A stretch of 64,000 bases of DNA from Rostratula benghalensis (Eukaryota; Chordata; Aves; Charadriiformes; Rostratulidae). Below the pieces are notes generated by a model. It did not search any database, was not told the DNA's origin, and saw only the letters and a program-made list of their open reading frames with translations. Shown here in pieces: positions 42,201 through 53,376 of the stretch. The DNA is taken from contig VXAI01000013.1 in NCBI GenBank assembly GCA_013399305.1, positions 9,109,592 through 9,173,591 on the forward strand, given 5' to 3'. Numbering within the stretch: position 1 is the stretch's first letter; every line of letters begins with the position of its first letter. The translations under genes and the position numbers were made by a program.

Positions 42201-45200
42201 ATATAAAACAATATGCAAGGTAAAACAATGGTTTTCAAAACTTTTTTGAATTCCTATTGACAGTTTCCCAGGGGAAAAAAGTAAATTAAGTAACATGGAT
42301 TCTTCCCTTGAAAAGGATTCTGTGTATGAGTTCCTTCTAAACTCTTTGACTTTCACAGAGGTTTAATTGAGAAATCATTTCCGTGTAAATGATGTAGTGC
42401 ATCAATGTCTCTGATGCATTAAATCACACCTTAACTAGAAGAAAGGGTCCAATTCTGTTGTCATTAAAATTATTTAGGGTTTTCACTTAAAAAAAGCTAA
42501 GTGATTCCACACATAATAAAAGCATTACCTAATCCTTTTTGTGGGTTTTCATTCCACTAGAATTTATTTTAAAGATGATGCGATTACTGTAGCCAAGCCT
42601 TTCCAGAAATACTTCTAGTAAATTCTCTCTTACCATACTTATAGGAAAAAAAATCAAAAGATCCTATAACTGAAACAAAATCTAATGCATATTTTATATG
42701 CCCAAGAAATATTCTAAAGAGTCATACACAACACTATAATTATTTGTTTCTAGAGGAATGGTTGGAGAATTACCATACAAACTATACCACCCCAGTCCAA
42801 TTATGTTGTTTAAATACTCGAAGAACACTATATAGGTATTCCCTACCCAAAACAAACATTTTCCTAGACTAAACTATTTTGCAAGATGCTAAATTAGTAT
42901 GACTTTTCTCAGTGTAGAAAAGAGCCCCCTCTCTTAAACTTGGCTCTAAAACTTGTTGGGTCATATTATATGCCAGGCCCTAAAATGGTTGCAATAATAA
43001 TGATCTCATAAGTGGGCTGTCAGACTTTTTTTTCAGGTATCATGAGACAATTGCTTCAACACTCTAAGTACTCTAAAACATTATGGAAGTGGGTGTTTTT
43101 GGAAGAAAAAATAATTTTTTGAAAAATAAATTCTGCCTCTTGTTTCAATATATTTATTGCAGAGAAAAGCAAATTAAGTTTAGAATTAATGCCTTCCAAT
43201 TAAAAATGTCCATATTTATTAATTCAGTAATATTTCTTCTATGTCTTATAGATAAAAATGAAGTCAACACATTTCGGTATCTAATACCTAGAAAAAATCC
43301 AGACTATACTAAATTATGTGAAAGCTACAGCTACTTAGACTATGCTCATAGAAATTACCATCTTTTATTGTAATCTAACAAGTAAGAATTAAAGTATCGA
43401 AAATGCTAAAATACTGATTGTGAATTTAAAGAGATGAAATATTGTGAATTTAGAATGTCATCTGTATGTTACTAAATGCCAGTTATTATCTAGTCTTCAG
43501 CATTTTTTGTTCATGAAACGGGCCATAAATACACAAAAAATCAAGTTGACTTTTGAAAAAACTGTCATGCCCTTTTAAGGCATTTCACCATTTCAAATAC
43601 ATAATTTTAATAAGGCATTAAAATAATTTTAAAATGAATCTGTTGATATGGTATAATGTGCTTATTGAAAAATAAGCACAGTATTCTGCCCCCCAGAATC
43701 ACCAATACAAAAAATCAACACCATCACGGGACTAGAAGAGACTTTATGAGCCTTCAATATTTTTGTCGTTATAATTCATGTCATGAAGTCCCCTTCTAAG
43801 CTGGTCAAGCTTTATCTTTAAAGTAAGTAGTGTGAGTGGGAGGTGGCTCTGGCTTCCACTACTTCTACTAGAACAGTGTAGCAGAAACTCTTTTCTCAGC
43901 AGAATGAGAAGCTTTATTTTCCACAGTTCATTCAAGCTTAGCTTAGCTAATTGCTCTCCTGTTTAAAATGGTACTAAAAAACTATAAAAGATGCCTCTTC
44001 CTTCCTAAAGTTTGTATCTTGACCCAAACTACATAGAGCAATCACAACCTTTCAGCCTATGCATCTAGTCTGAAGAAAACCTTCCTGGACTTGTATATCG
44101 TAAGTATTCTAAATATTCTATAAATATTCTATATGATATATGCTATACCATAAAATTTACACATCCTCACTGTAGGTATGTAGGAAATGTGCTCAGCTAT
44201 CAGTCATACCCCAAAAGGTGAGATACATTCACTTAAGGAAATTCAGTGCATCAGAAGCAGAACCCCAAATCTTTCAACACAGCCTGTCCTGATTCTAATA
44301 CATTAGTAAAGCACAAGAAATTAGGTTGATTGCGCATCTCCCACTATTCCAAATGGGGTCTCAAAGCTACCTTTTAAAAATGGCATTAATATTTCCTTAT
44401 TTTTGTTGGAAATATCTTTTCAAATTCATTTAGGATTGTGTGTTCTTTTTTCTCACCTACTTTATATCAGTGGTCATTCACACCAAGCAATATTCTGAGT
44501 TTCTCTTCTTCATTTTAAGTGATGGACATAAACTTAAGGAAGAAATTTCTCAAAGTTCTTAAGCACACGACATTGTACTTTGCTGCACCCTCTAAAATTT
44601 ATTAGAATTTAGTTTCTACATTACATTCTTGAAAGATATCCGTCTTGGACAACAGCCCAGCCCCCTCATGAACCCTATCCTCCTATTTTTTTTTTTTTTC
44701 CATGGGTGAAATACATGCCTCCTATTGCTACCGCAGGTTTGGAGTTAGGCATTTTTTCTTCCTCACCCAGAGTATGGGTTCAACCCTTTCTAATCAAGAG
44801 ATACCCTTTTGTATACACAAACATCAATTACTCTTTGCCGCTGAATTTGCAGTATTATTTCCACATCTGAGACTCACACTGAAGTTTTCCATGGTATCCT
44901 AAAATGTTCTGGAAACAGAAAAAAACCACTATTTTGTGTATGAGTTCCCACCACACCATATCTGATATTCGGAAGCATTTTTCTTTAATTTGGTAATTTG
45001 TCTGTTGTTAAGCATCAAGTCCATACCTACCTGTATGCTAAATTACAGCTGCATTAATTTGGAAATTACTTCTACGAGTATAGAGTTGATTTTTTTTTTT
45101 TCCTGATATGCTGAGTTACTGTATTGGTTTTCCTCAATACTGTGTACGCTCTCTTCTCTATCTGACTGAAAGCATATTTCCTGAATAAATGAATTTACTG

Positions 45201-46359
45201 TGAACACTTAGGGGAAAATCTCATTCTTCATTTATACTTCAGCTTCTTAGTAAGATCCTTGAAGCATATTGATGTTGTTGGCACACCATACAGTTTCCTT
45301 TGTACATATTATTATTGTACAATTGCTTTTCAAAGGTTCACATAATCAAGTAGTAAAGCATTGAAGTAGTGTTTAGTAAATTTTTCACCATTAATTCTAT
45401 TTCATAACACCCTCATCTGTCTGTCTCAAGAAAATTATATTGGAAGCATAAGAAGGCATAAATAGATGTAGAACATCAAAGCAGCAATAGCTGGACAACC
45501 CCCTTCCCCAACAGGATGGGCTGATGTGCTTTTCCACTCCACTGTGTGATTGCTCTTTCAGCAGCACACACGCTCAAATGTTTCTCTTCTGTAGCATTAT
45601 AGTGTAATATTTATGCATGCTCATCTGGATAATTTAAACAGTTTTTAATTCAACTTTACAAGCATACAGCCCAGCTGAAGGTAAACTAAAATTAACACCT
45701 ATGTTGATCTTGGCATACATTCAGATTCCTGATTAGGCTTTTCCCCATGCTCCCAGCAAAGTCCCCCTGCTAGGTAAAGCAATTGGACAACTATCACACG
45801 AACTACAAAATATTGTTTAATGATTTGAAAATTTCAAGACAAGTATTCAACTCACAAAGTCAAATTAATCTGAAAAAAAATTAAAAAGTAAAGGAAGTAA
45901 TCTGCACAAGGAATGCCTTGAATGGGGAGAGACTGGATTTTCACATGGAATGGTGCCTTTTCTACTACCAACATGAGATTCTTCATGATTTAGTCACAGA
46001 AGCTTGGGTTTGGTAGATTTCCTTGACTTTTACCATTCTTAACAGTTGCTTTTATAACTGCCTGATGAAATGAAAAAACATCTGGAAAAAAGAGACTGCC
46101 CTTAATAGTAATTTAACTAGAAACAATTTTTTAAAAATCTACACCCATCTAGAGCACTCTCAGCATATGTTGCTTCCCCTGCTTTGGTAATTTTTAAATC
46201 AATGTACACTAATGTGTTTTTCAAACTCAAGAGTATCAGGAGAGCCTTGCTTGAGTGGTGCGATCCTAAACTGGCATAATTAGGGCCCTGCCTGGGAGCA
46301 GACCCTTTAATAAAGCTGCACACTGAGTGGGGAACCATTCACACATTCCCTCTCAGCTC
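36291..46359. other. Intronic sequence without recognisable features
   Basis: AT-rich unique sequence. Open frames up to 119 codons (minus 41997-42356) have no family resemblance, and composition equals that of flanking intron. Confidence 0.6.
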
Positions 46360-46720
46360 TTCACAAGCTTTTCTGGGCAATGAGCCAGCTGGGAAGAGAA
46401 TCAGGCTGATCCCACCTGTTGCAAGAGCCAGGAGAAGCGGCTCCAGGAAACCTACACCTCCCAGCACTGTGGAGAAACTGCTCAAGCAGCCCAAAGAGGA
46501 GCAATCCGGAACGTGCATGCTGCCGGCACCAGGAGGACTTGCAGGGGGACAGAGCTTTCCACCTGTTCAAGAAAGGCAGCAGAACTTCTCTGGCTTGGAG
46601 GCTCCTAACATTCAAAATATAAAAACCCAGTCCATCCACCCCATGCCAGTGTTTCCTGGTGTGAGAGAGGTTGCAGATTCTACCATGAGGGACAGATGGG
46701 TCTGCTGTGAAAAGACCTAG
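46360..46720. other. GC-richer island of unknown nature with long open frames
   Basis: This block is visibly richer in G and C than the intron around it and is open in frames on both strands: minus 46361-46927 (188 codons, the longest frame in the window) and plus 46469-46720. The peptides show no domain, repeat or family that I recognise. An AATAAA lies just to its left on the plus strand (about 46310). It could be an old transposable element, a retrocopy fragment or a non-coding RNA exon. There are no clear terminal repeats or poly(A) tail. Confidence 0.35.
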
Positions 46721-48142
46721 GCACTCTCTCTGAAGGTTTGCCTTTCTGAAGAAAGAACCAGAGCGTGTATGTTCTTCTCTCTCCTCCCAATCCTCTAAAA
46801 GTACCAGAATCGCCAAAAGAGCAAGAGGGAAAGGAAAGATATAGGTGATGTAGGTGACAAATGATTCCCCAGCAGTCACAGAAACGAAGTAACACATCAG
46901 GTTGCTGCACAGACATATGTTTAACATTAAAATGCTTCCTGAAATCCCTGATCACATAGTAATCCTAATTAGTATTCTGCATATTCGATATCTGTAAACA
47001 GAACTTGCATAATACTTATTTCCTCTGCAAAATAGTTTATAATATTGCAACAATATTTTCAGGATAAAGATGCAATCTCTGCACCAGTTTTTTGGGTTTT
47101 TTTTCCCAGTTAGATACAGATGAAGCTATTATCTGGTAACATTCATTAAAAGACCACTAATAAACATTTTTCTACATGTTACAAAGACGATACACATAAG
47201 TTTAGCTTTAATATCCCACGTACCTGAAAATGACAACTACCTGCTTTATCATTAAGAGATACTACATCAATGTGAGGGATATTTACTTTAAATTAAAAAG
47301 GAAACTATACTTATTTTTACTTATAAAGGAAACTATATTGCAAGTGCCACTTTCTGTATAGATGCATTTTTTAATACTGGAAGATTTCAAGAGTAAGAAG
47401 TGACTTAAAATAATTATATTCTTGAAAGATCTTCCTGCAAAGTAGCACATGATGCAAACTATGGGTTTTCATGAGTAAAAAGGGTTGTCAAAGACAGGAC
47501 ATAAGCCTTTGGAGCAGACTTCTATCTATGTAAATACAGACTTCCCAGCAAGTTTGTTACACAGACACTTCCACTGTAAATCCATGACATATGTCTCACT
47601 TTTTTTCTTCATTCCTGTATTTATCTTTCTACTTTAAATGGAAGTCCTGTTTTCTGCACCATGTAAGCTTAAACATGGCTATTTCTCATTCTCTCCCCCT
47701 TACCTCCCCCTCCCTCAACCTTACGTAAAAATAACTCCTTGCTTTCCTCCATCTCTTGGGGTTATCCTTGTCTTTAGAGTGGGTATCACTGATGCAAATT
47801 TCTGCACCTTAGAGGATAACTGCATATTCCTCCTAACAGACTTCCAAGGGAGAATGGGACTTACTATTTTCCAGCAGCTATCTTCCAAATTTAATTTACC
47901 CCAAGCCTCAATGTTTGCTTATATGTAGGCCACACATTTCCTCCAGAATTATACTCAAGAGGGAAAAAGACTGTTTATCACTACTCTCCTCTTACACTAT
48001 ATATTAGGCATTTGCATCTTTCTAAATTAGTGCTTTCTAGCATGTACAAAATCCTCCTACTTCATACGCTTAGCAGCACGCATTAGAGAAATAGAAATAT
48101 GTAACATGCAGTTTTTGAAAAGACACTTTTAGACTAGTCAGA

Positions 48143-48176
48143 TTTGTTTTGGTTTTTGTTTTGTTTGTTTGTTTTT
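48143..48176 (+). repeat. T/G low-complexity tract
   Basis: TTTGTTTTGGTTTTTGTTTT followed by GTTT units; similar in type to the tracts at 24.0, 28.6 and 52.0 kb. Confidence 0.75.
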
Positions 48177-49751
48177 AATGTAATCCAAAGAAAAATCAAA
48201 ATTACATCCATAACAATTTTTTTTGCTGTTTTTAAACAGGGATATTTTTTTTACTGGCATTATGCATGTATAGTTGCAGTCAACATGCATTAAGTCAGAG
48301 GATATAATTTAAAAGCAGTGGGTTTTGCTTCTTTTTCCCCACATTCCCAATTTCTTATCTCTCAAAAGCTCCTTAAGTATGTTTTAAAAAGTAACTAAAA
48401 GTTACAATATTAATGATATGTTTGCTTATTTATTATGTGCAATGAATTTTAAATTGAGACCCATATGAAGATCCAAAAAGAGGATGACCAAACTAGGAGA
48501 GACTAAAGCAAGGAGAGTAGGTTAAAAGAGACTATGAATATCTTTTCATGTTAAATTTTTGCATTTTGCATATATTTTTTTTAAAAAGTGATTCTTCTGT
48601 TACTATGCACTAATGCAATAAACATTGAGTAATGAAACTTAACTGTATACTTACTTTTCCCAAATTTTATCAACTGATTACACTTCAGTGAAGTCCTCAT
48701 GCTAAATAAACAAAGCTTACCTTAACAACTCTACACTCCATACAGCATGATATTTATACAACAGGCTTGGTACACACTGAGCTTAACCCTTTGATTCCAG
48801 GAGTCATGATTTCCTGACATGCCATCCTCATACAGAATGCATTAGTACTGAAAAAATAAATCTCCTCCCATGAAGGAAAAAACAACTAACCAATTTATTG
48901 TAGATATATTAACTTCTGGGATGGAAGATAATTATTTCTTTATTCTAATAAAGTTCAAAGGCCATCTTAATGCAAATAAACTACTTCTTTAGAGACATTA
49001 CAGGGAATACAAATAACTAGGTTTTCCTTAGCTCCTAGAGCAAACAAATAGATTTAGAAGTAGCCATCCAAATCACTATGCTATGCAGCCAACAGTATCA
49101 CGTGTATGATGGACAGACTAGCCTAAGCGCTGAGATTTGCCTACCTGGAAGGGAAATAATTACAATGCTGTACACGAACCCCCGCCAACGGCAGCAAATT
49201 GACAGCATTTACCTTTGGGTTACGCTTGTGCTCTGCACAGTTGTTGAAGAACCGCAAGTCTGGCTCGTGACTCTTAAGTGTAGCAAGAACAATAAAGCTG
49301 CCAGTTTTAAAACTCAGGCTAGATGACACCAAGTTGTTCAGTGGCCATAAGAGACTTTCTGCCATAAGAGAATGGTCTATGTAAGACACAAATTGACATT
49401 TTCCTCGTTATGCCTACTATGGGTATGTGGTGATAGGGAGTGAAATCTGTGAAAGCAATCACTTTAACCATGGTTTACCACAATCACAGCTTCTCCAGAA
49501 GAGAAAATCATTCTGAAAGGAAAGCCAGTACTACAAAAAACTTAACCTTACTACTGTAATATGTTTTCCAGGATGCACAGTAAGGAAGTAAATGCTATTA
49601 TCATATGTAGCTTAATATTATCCTCAACTCTCATCACAAACCCTCCTTAGCTATTCTCCAATATGTCATTAATCAATGTATGTACTGATTGGATTCATTC
49701 AATTGGTGCATCAGTGTAATGAATGGCATTTATAAACATGTTTCAAATACA

Positions 49752-49875
49752 TTTATTCGGATATCTATACATGAAAGTAAAATCACTACTACAATCGGTA
49801 CTCAGGCTTGTCAGATGGGATGCTTTTCTCCTTCTGTTTTGCATAAGACATGCTAATGGTTATGCCATCTGCAGT
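49752..49875 (-). CDS. Candidate alternative terminal exon in the FOXP2 intron (28 codons, stop, polyA signal)
   Basis: On the minus strand a good acceptor (CTGATTTACATTTTTCTGGG followed by TTTCAG) opens a reading frame of 28 codons that begins TADGITIS and ends KPEYRL, then TAG at 49789-49791. An AATAAA polyadenylation signal follows about 30 bases later (49752-49757). Only phase 0 is open: the other two frames hit stops within about 15-25 bases. Phase 0 is what the FOXP2 exon 3.4 kb upstream would deliver, so splicing would give a FOXP2 N-terminal fragment of about 114 residues lacking zinc finger and forkhead. I do not recognise the peptide. Alternatives are the last exon of an unrelated nested gene, a remnant of a processed gene copy, a conserved non-coding element, or chance. 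Confidence 0.3.
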
Positions 49876-51518
49876 CTGAAACCCAGAAAAATGTAAATCA
49901 GAAAGTAATCGTAGATCAAGATAAGCGTCTATCTAAAACTGTAATTTTTGCAAGTATTGTTAACTCACAATCTAAATATAAACCTGCTCTCCCTGAAAAT
50001 AGAGGTTAACTACTAGATACCGGTAACTTCTACGTGAAATACTAAAACAAAAACATCTGCCACCACAACATTCCTCTTTGCAACAGATCACATAGCTAGC
50101 AGTAAATTTAAAAAGGTTTTTCATGAGAAGGATACAAAATACACTCAAATTCTTCCGGGAAAGGCCAGCAGTCCTCTAAACCCATTCCCTTTGTAAAGCA
50201 CAGGAGAACTTGACGACTTACCCAACACCCTGTTTTTGCAAAGTTGAGGACAGAAATTTGAAGGTTTCTTCAATAAGCTTTCAACTTGCTGATTAGCTAG
50301 CAGTAGGTGCTGTAAGTCACTAAAATGCTTGATGCATTATGGAACAACAGAGAGAACATATATAAAACCAGCATATGCTACTACCCCCCAAATATCCATG
50401 AAATACAAAAAGACGGCCACTAAAATTAATACCGGGTTTCTTTCCTTCTTTGGCGTGTGGAACAATAGAATAGTTTACACCAAAATACGGAACACAAGAG
50501 ATACAATTGCAAGGCTTACTTAACACCCACATTTGCTTGCAGATGTGTGAGCTAGTTTTAAAAGTTTTATTAGGTTTTTACTAGATTTATGCATCAGTTC
50601 TAACACAGCTCCAGTTGCCAGATCAGTAAATTGCTCTGAAATCAGAGGAAATTAGAAATACATTGATATTAACATATTTTAAAATATTGGGAGTCTGTTT
50701 CCATAAGGACAAACACAAACACAAGTATTTGTTCCTTACAAACCCCAAATTGCTTATACATATTTAGCAATTCCTACTGCTAGGAGATTTTGGCTAAAGT
50801 TACCATTAAATCTGGCATAATAAAATAATAACACTGTACAATTTTATGACCCATATTACAGTATTTGGTCAAACAGGCATCACAATGCTCAAAATGTGAA
50901 TTTCCACTACATAATGAACAATGAACAGCTCTGTATTAACAGTAAAAGACAGAAATAGAAAAGCTCCAAGGACTCATTTTTGAAACCTTTATACATCCTT
51001 TTCACAAAAGACGAAAATTAAAATGGAGTTTGAGCTCATACCTGAATTTACATGGTATGTGATACATAAACCAGAGTCTGGCAGCAAATACCACTTTTTT
51101 CTCATTTAAAAATGAACAAAATGAAGTGTCCGAGGCTGGTAAGAGGCACTGTGCCCATAGTGATCATGGAAGGAAAAGTTGGAAACATAAGCAATGATCT
51201 TGGCTTTAGGAAGCATGTAACAATTCTGAAAAGTATTTGCATTATTTTCTTCTTCCTGCCTCGCAAGTGTGACTCATGAGGCACTGACTCTTCCTGGCAA
51301 AAGCGTAATATAGGACATCTCTACAATGCACCATGCCATGGCATTTAAAAAGCATGAGGCCAGGGGTAATGCTTTCGGAGTAGGGAAGCACAGGACTCCC
51401 TCTCCTCACCTCATCGTCCTCTGGATTATATGTTCCACTGTTTGTCTCCATATGCGATTTTCTCTCCTTTCATCTATGCCTACCACAAACACAACACTCC
51501 CACATCTCTTCAGCCATG

Positions 51519-51538
51519 AAAAAAAAAAAAAAAAAAAA
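51519..51538 (+). repeat. Homopolymer A, 20 bp
   Basis: Uninterrupted A run. The bases before it do not resemble the end of a processed transcript that I can recognise. Confidence 0.9.
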
Positions 51539-52028
51539 GGGTTTACAAATGGTTGGAGAATGTGAACAGAGAAGTCAGTAGCTCCTGACTCAAGTCCTGC
51601 TCAAGTTTACAAGTTGGAGGACTAAAGTAAGCTAACTTCACTGGGAAACACTGGGAAAAGATATTTCTGCTTGCTTCATATACTTCCCTTACCATCTGGA
51701 CCTTGTATACTTTTAGAACAGCCCATGTTATCTTTCAGACTGAGGAGCTGGCAGAATAAATTACTTTTCACAGTATTCATTAAATCAACTGTGTCCATGA
51801 TTCAATCCTTCAAGATCACCAATTCCACTTCTAAAAGCTTAAAAAAACCTAAGTATTTCATAAACTGCTGCCTTTATGACTACTATTCTTGTTTGCCTTT
51901 AGCCTAGAACATATTTAATACAAAGCAAAGTCAAAGGCAAAGACTGGAAAGTTGAGGTGGTCCCAGGACTCCTATGCCCCTGGACTGGACTACAACTAAA
52001 GCATGGCAGGATACCAATTTGACGTGGG

Positions 52029-52063
52029 TTGTTTTTTTTGTTTTTGGTTGTTTGTTTTTTTTT
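52029..52063 (+). repeat. T/G low-complexity tract
   Basis: Runs of T broken by single or double G over about 35 bp. Confidence 0.75.
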
Positions 52064-52610
52064 CCCATTTTCTTTACTTATTTCCCTAAGTTCTTGCTTC
52101 GTTCTGAGCAAATAAACATAACTTTGAAAGTATATTTGAAGAGAGCTAATGTGGAATGTGGAACTGTTTGCTATGTCCAACACTGTTCCACGAAGTTTCA
52201 CAAAGAAAAGGAGAAAATGCGAATTACATACAAAAATTGCACAAGTGATCAAATTTCACAACACTTCACTGGTGGAGAACAAGATAAATTCTAGTGCCTG
52301 GGGTCCTCCATTATGCATGGCAAAAACTAAAAATGAGATAAAACCATTCCATTTCATCAGAAAACAGGGGAAGTCCCAAGAGGGTAAAGGCTCACCCAGA
52401 AAATAGATGTGAGGAATAGAATGGTAGGAGTTACACTTTTTTATTTCCTGAACAAAATAAAATCACTGCTTATGCACATCTTTTGTTTGCAACAGACATA
52501 ATTCAGCAATCAAACACCCATATTTGGTCTGTATACGAGAGAAGCAGTTTTGTCAGCAGAATACAATTTCATATGGAACTCTGCATTAACAATAAATTAA
52601 CTAGAACCTC

Positions 52611-52627
52611 AAAAAAAAAAAAAAAAA
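52611..52627 (+). repeat. Homopolymer A, 17 bp
   Basis: Uninterrupted A run about 1.1 kb from the tract at 51.5 kb. Confidence 0.9.
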
Positions 52628-53245
52628 GATGATTTTTTCCATGAATAAAGTGTTATATATAGTATAACCCATAATGCATTTAAAATCATTATACAATAAC
52701 AGAACTCCTATTCACCCAAATACAATCTGAAGCCCAACAGCGTCCCAGTGTTAAACTCTATGACATGGTTTTCTCTAACGGCAGAAGCAGTTCTTTCATA
52801 ATTTCATACATTTTTTGTGGTAGTTTCTGAACACTTCTCTGTTTGCCACTTAGATCTAGTAGCAAAGAGTTATTTAGCTAATTATTTTTTTTTTTCGGGG
52901 TACTGTTTTACTCTTAGTCTTAACACAGCCATTTTTACAATTTAACCCATGTATGTATAAGAACCAAATACCAATTCTGCAACGTCTATAAAGAATGTAT
53001 TTACACAATAGCTACTGAACTCAGAATTAGTCATAGACCTATTAAGCATCTGTAGCCACAAAAGGCTTTTGTAACTTACAGTGAATTTTCTCTGTGAATG
53101 AGAAGTCACCAGCCTGCAAGTCTATAACTTCTTGTACGTGAATAGTCACATACACAAGGTTAGAGCACGGGCATCCTCACCCCCTCTTCGCGTGTGAGCA
53201 AGCACAGTGCTTGTTCCTAAGAGCAAGGCCCCAAAAGCAAGCATA

Positions 53246-53255
53246 CTTTACTAAC
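53246..53255 (-). other. FOXP2: Splice donor of the FOXP2 exon
   Basis: The exon ends CTGCAG and is followed on the minus strand by GTTAGTAAAG. This is a usable GT donor with G at +5 missing (GTTAGT has G at +5 when counted GTTAG), so it is moderately strong. It sets the 3' end of the exon in agreement with the known FOXP2 protein. Confidence 0.88.
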
Positions 53256-53345
53256 CTGCAGTGGTCTCTGTTTATCACTGCCCTTAGGAGATTTCAGTCC
53301 ACTTGTCTGCTGCTGTAAAAGCAGCTGCCTTGCTGCCTGGAGTGC
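53256..53345 (-). CDS. FOXP2: FOXP2 coding exon (human exon 3 equivalent), residues about 57-86
   Basis: Read on the minus strand, this 90-bp block translates without interruption into 30 residues that begin [13 protein letters not shown] and end SDKQRPLQ. That matches the N-terminal glutamine-rich part of the forkhead transcription factor FOXP2 (human residues 57-86). FOXP2 is a nuclear repressor that dimerises through a zinc finger/leucine zipper and binds DNA with a C-terminal forkhead domain; those domains are encoded elsewhere. The paralogue FOXP1 is a poorer fit: as I recall it, it reads roughly RNDKQPALQ at the end, whereas this exon has SDKQRPLQ. The exon starts after ACTTTTAG, ends before GTTAGTAAAG, and is phase 0 at both ends, as in mammals. 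Relative to the human protein as I recall it, Ser78 is Gly here (KGSDKQ instead of KSSDKQ). The preceding exon (start codon) and the following exon (VPVSVAMMTPQ) are both outside the window. Confidence 0.97.
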
Positions 53346-53376
53346 CTAAAAGTAAAAAAAAAAAAAAAAAAAAAAA
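53346..53376 (-). other. FOXP2: Splice acceptor and polypyrimidine tract of the FOXP2 exon
   Basis: On the minus strand a run of 23 T (plus-strand A run at 53354-53376) is followed by ACTTTTAG and then the exon. This is an unusually pure U-tract, ideal for U2AF binding. Because it is a homopolymer, its length is likely to vary between individuals and to be error-prone in assembly. Confidence 0.9.

Larger units (their letters stand above)
1..53255 (-). other. FOXP2: FOXP2 intron downstream of the exon (partial, more than 53 kb)
   Basis: The next known FOXP2 coding exon (VPVSVAMMTPQVITPQQ) was looked for in reverse complement and not found, so this intron runs off the left edge and is at least 53 kb long. 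A conserved 25-residue alternative cassette known in mammals (starting ELLPETKLC) was also looked for by eye and not seen. The many short ORFs here are AT-rich chance reading frames without homology I can recognise. Contents worth noting are entered separately (CR1, simple repeats, motif clusters, one candidate terminal exon). Confidence 0.85.

Noticed and set aside
43690..43750. CR1-like AGAATCACCAAT ... GACTAGAAGAGACTTTATGAG on the minus strand
   Set aside because: Order of landmarks only loosely fits and nothing extends beyond 60 bases.
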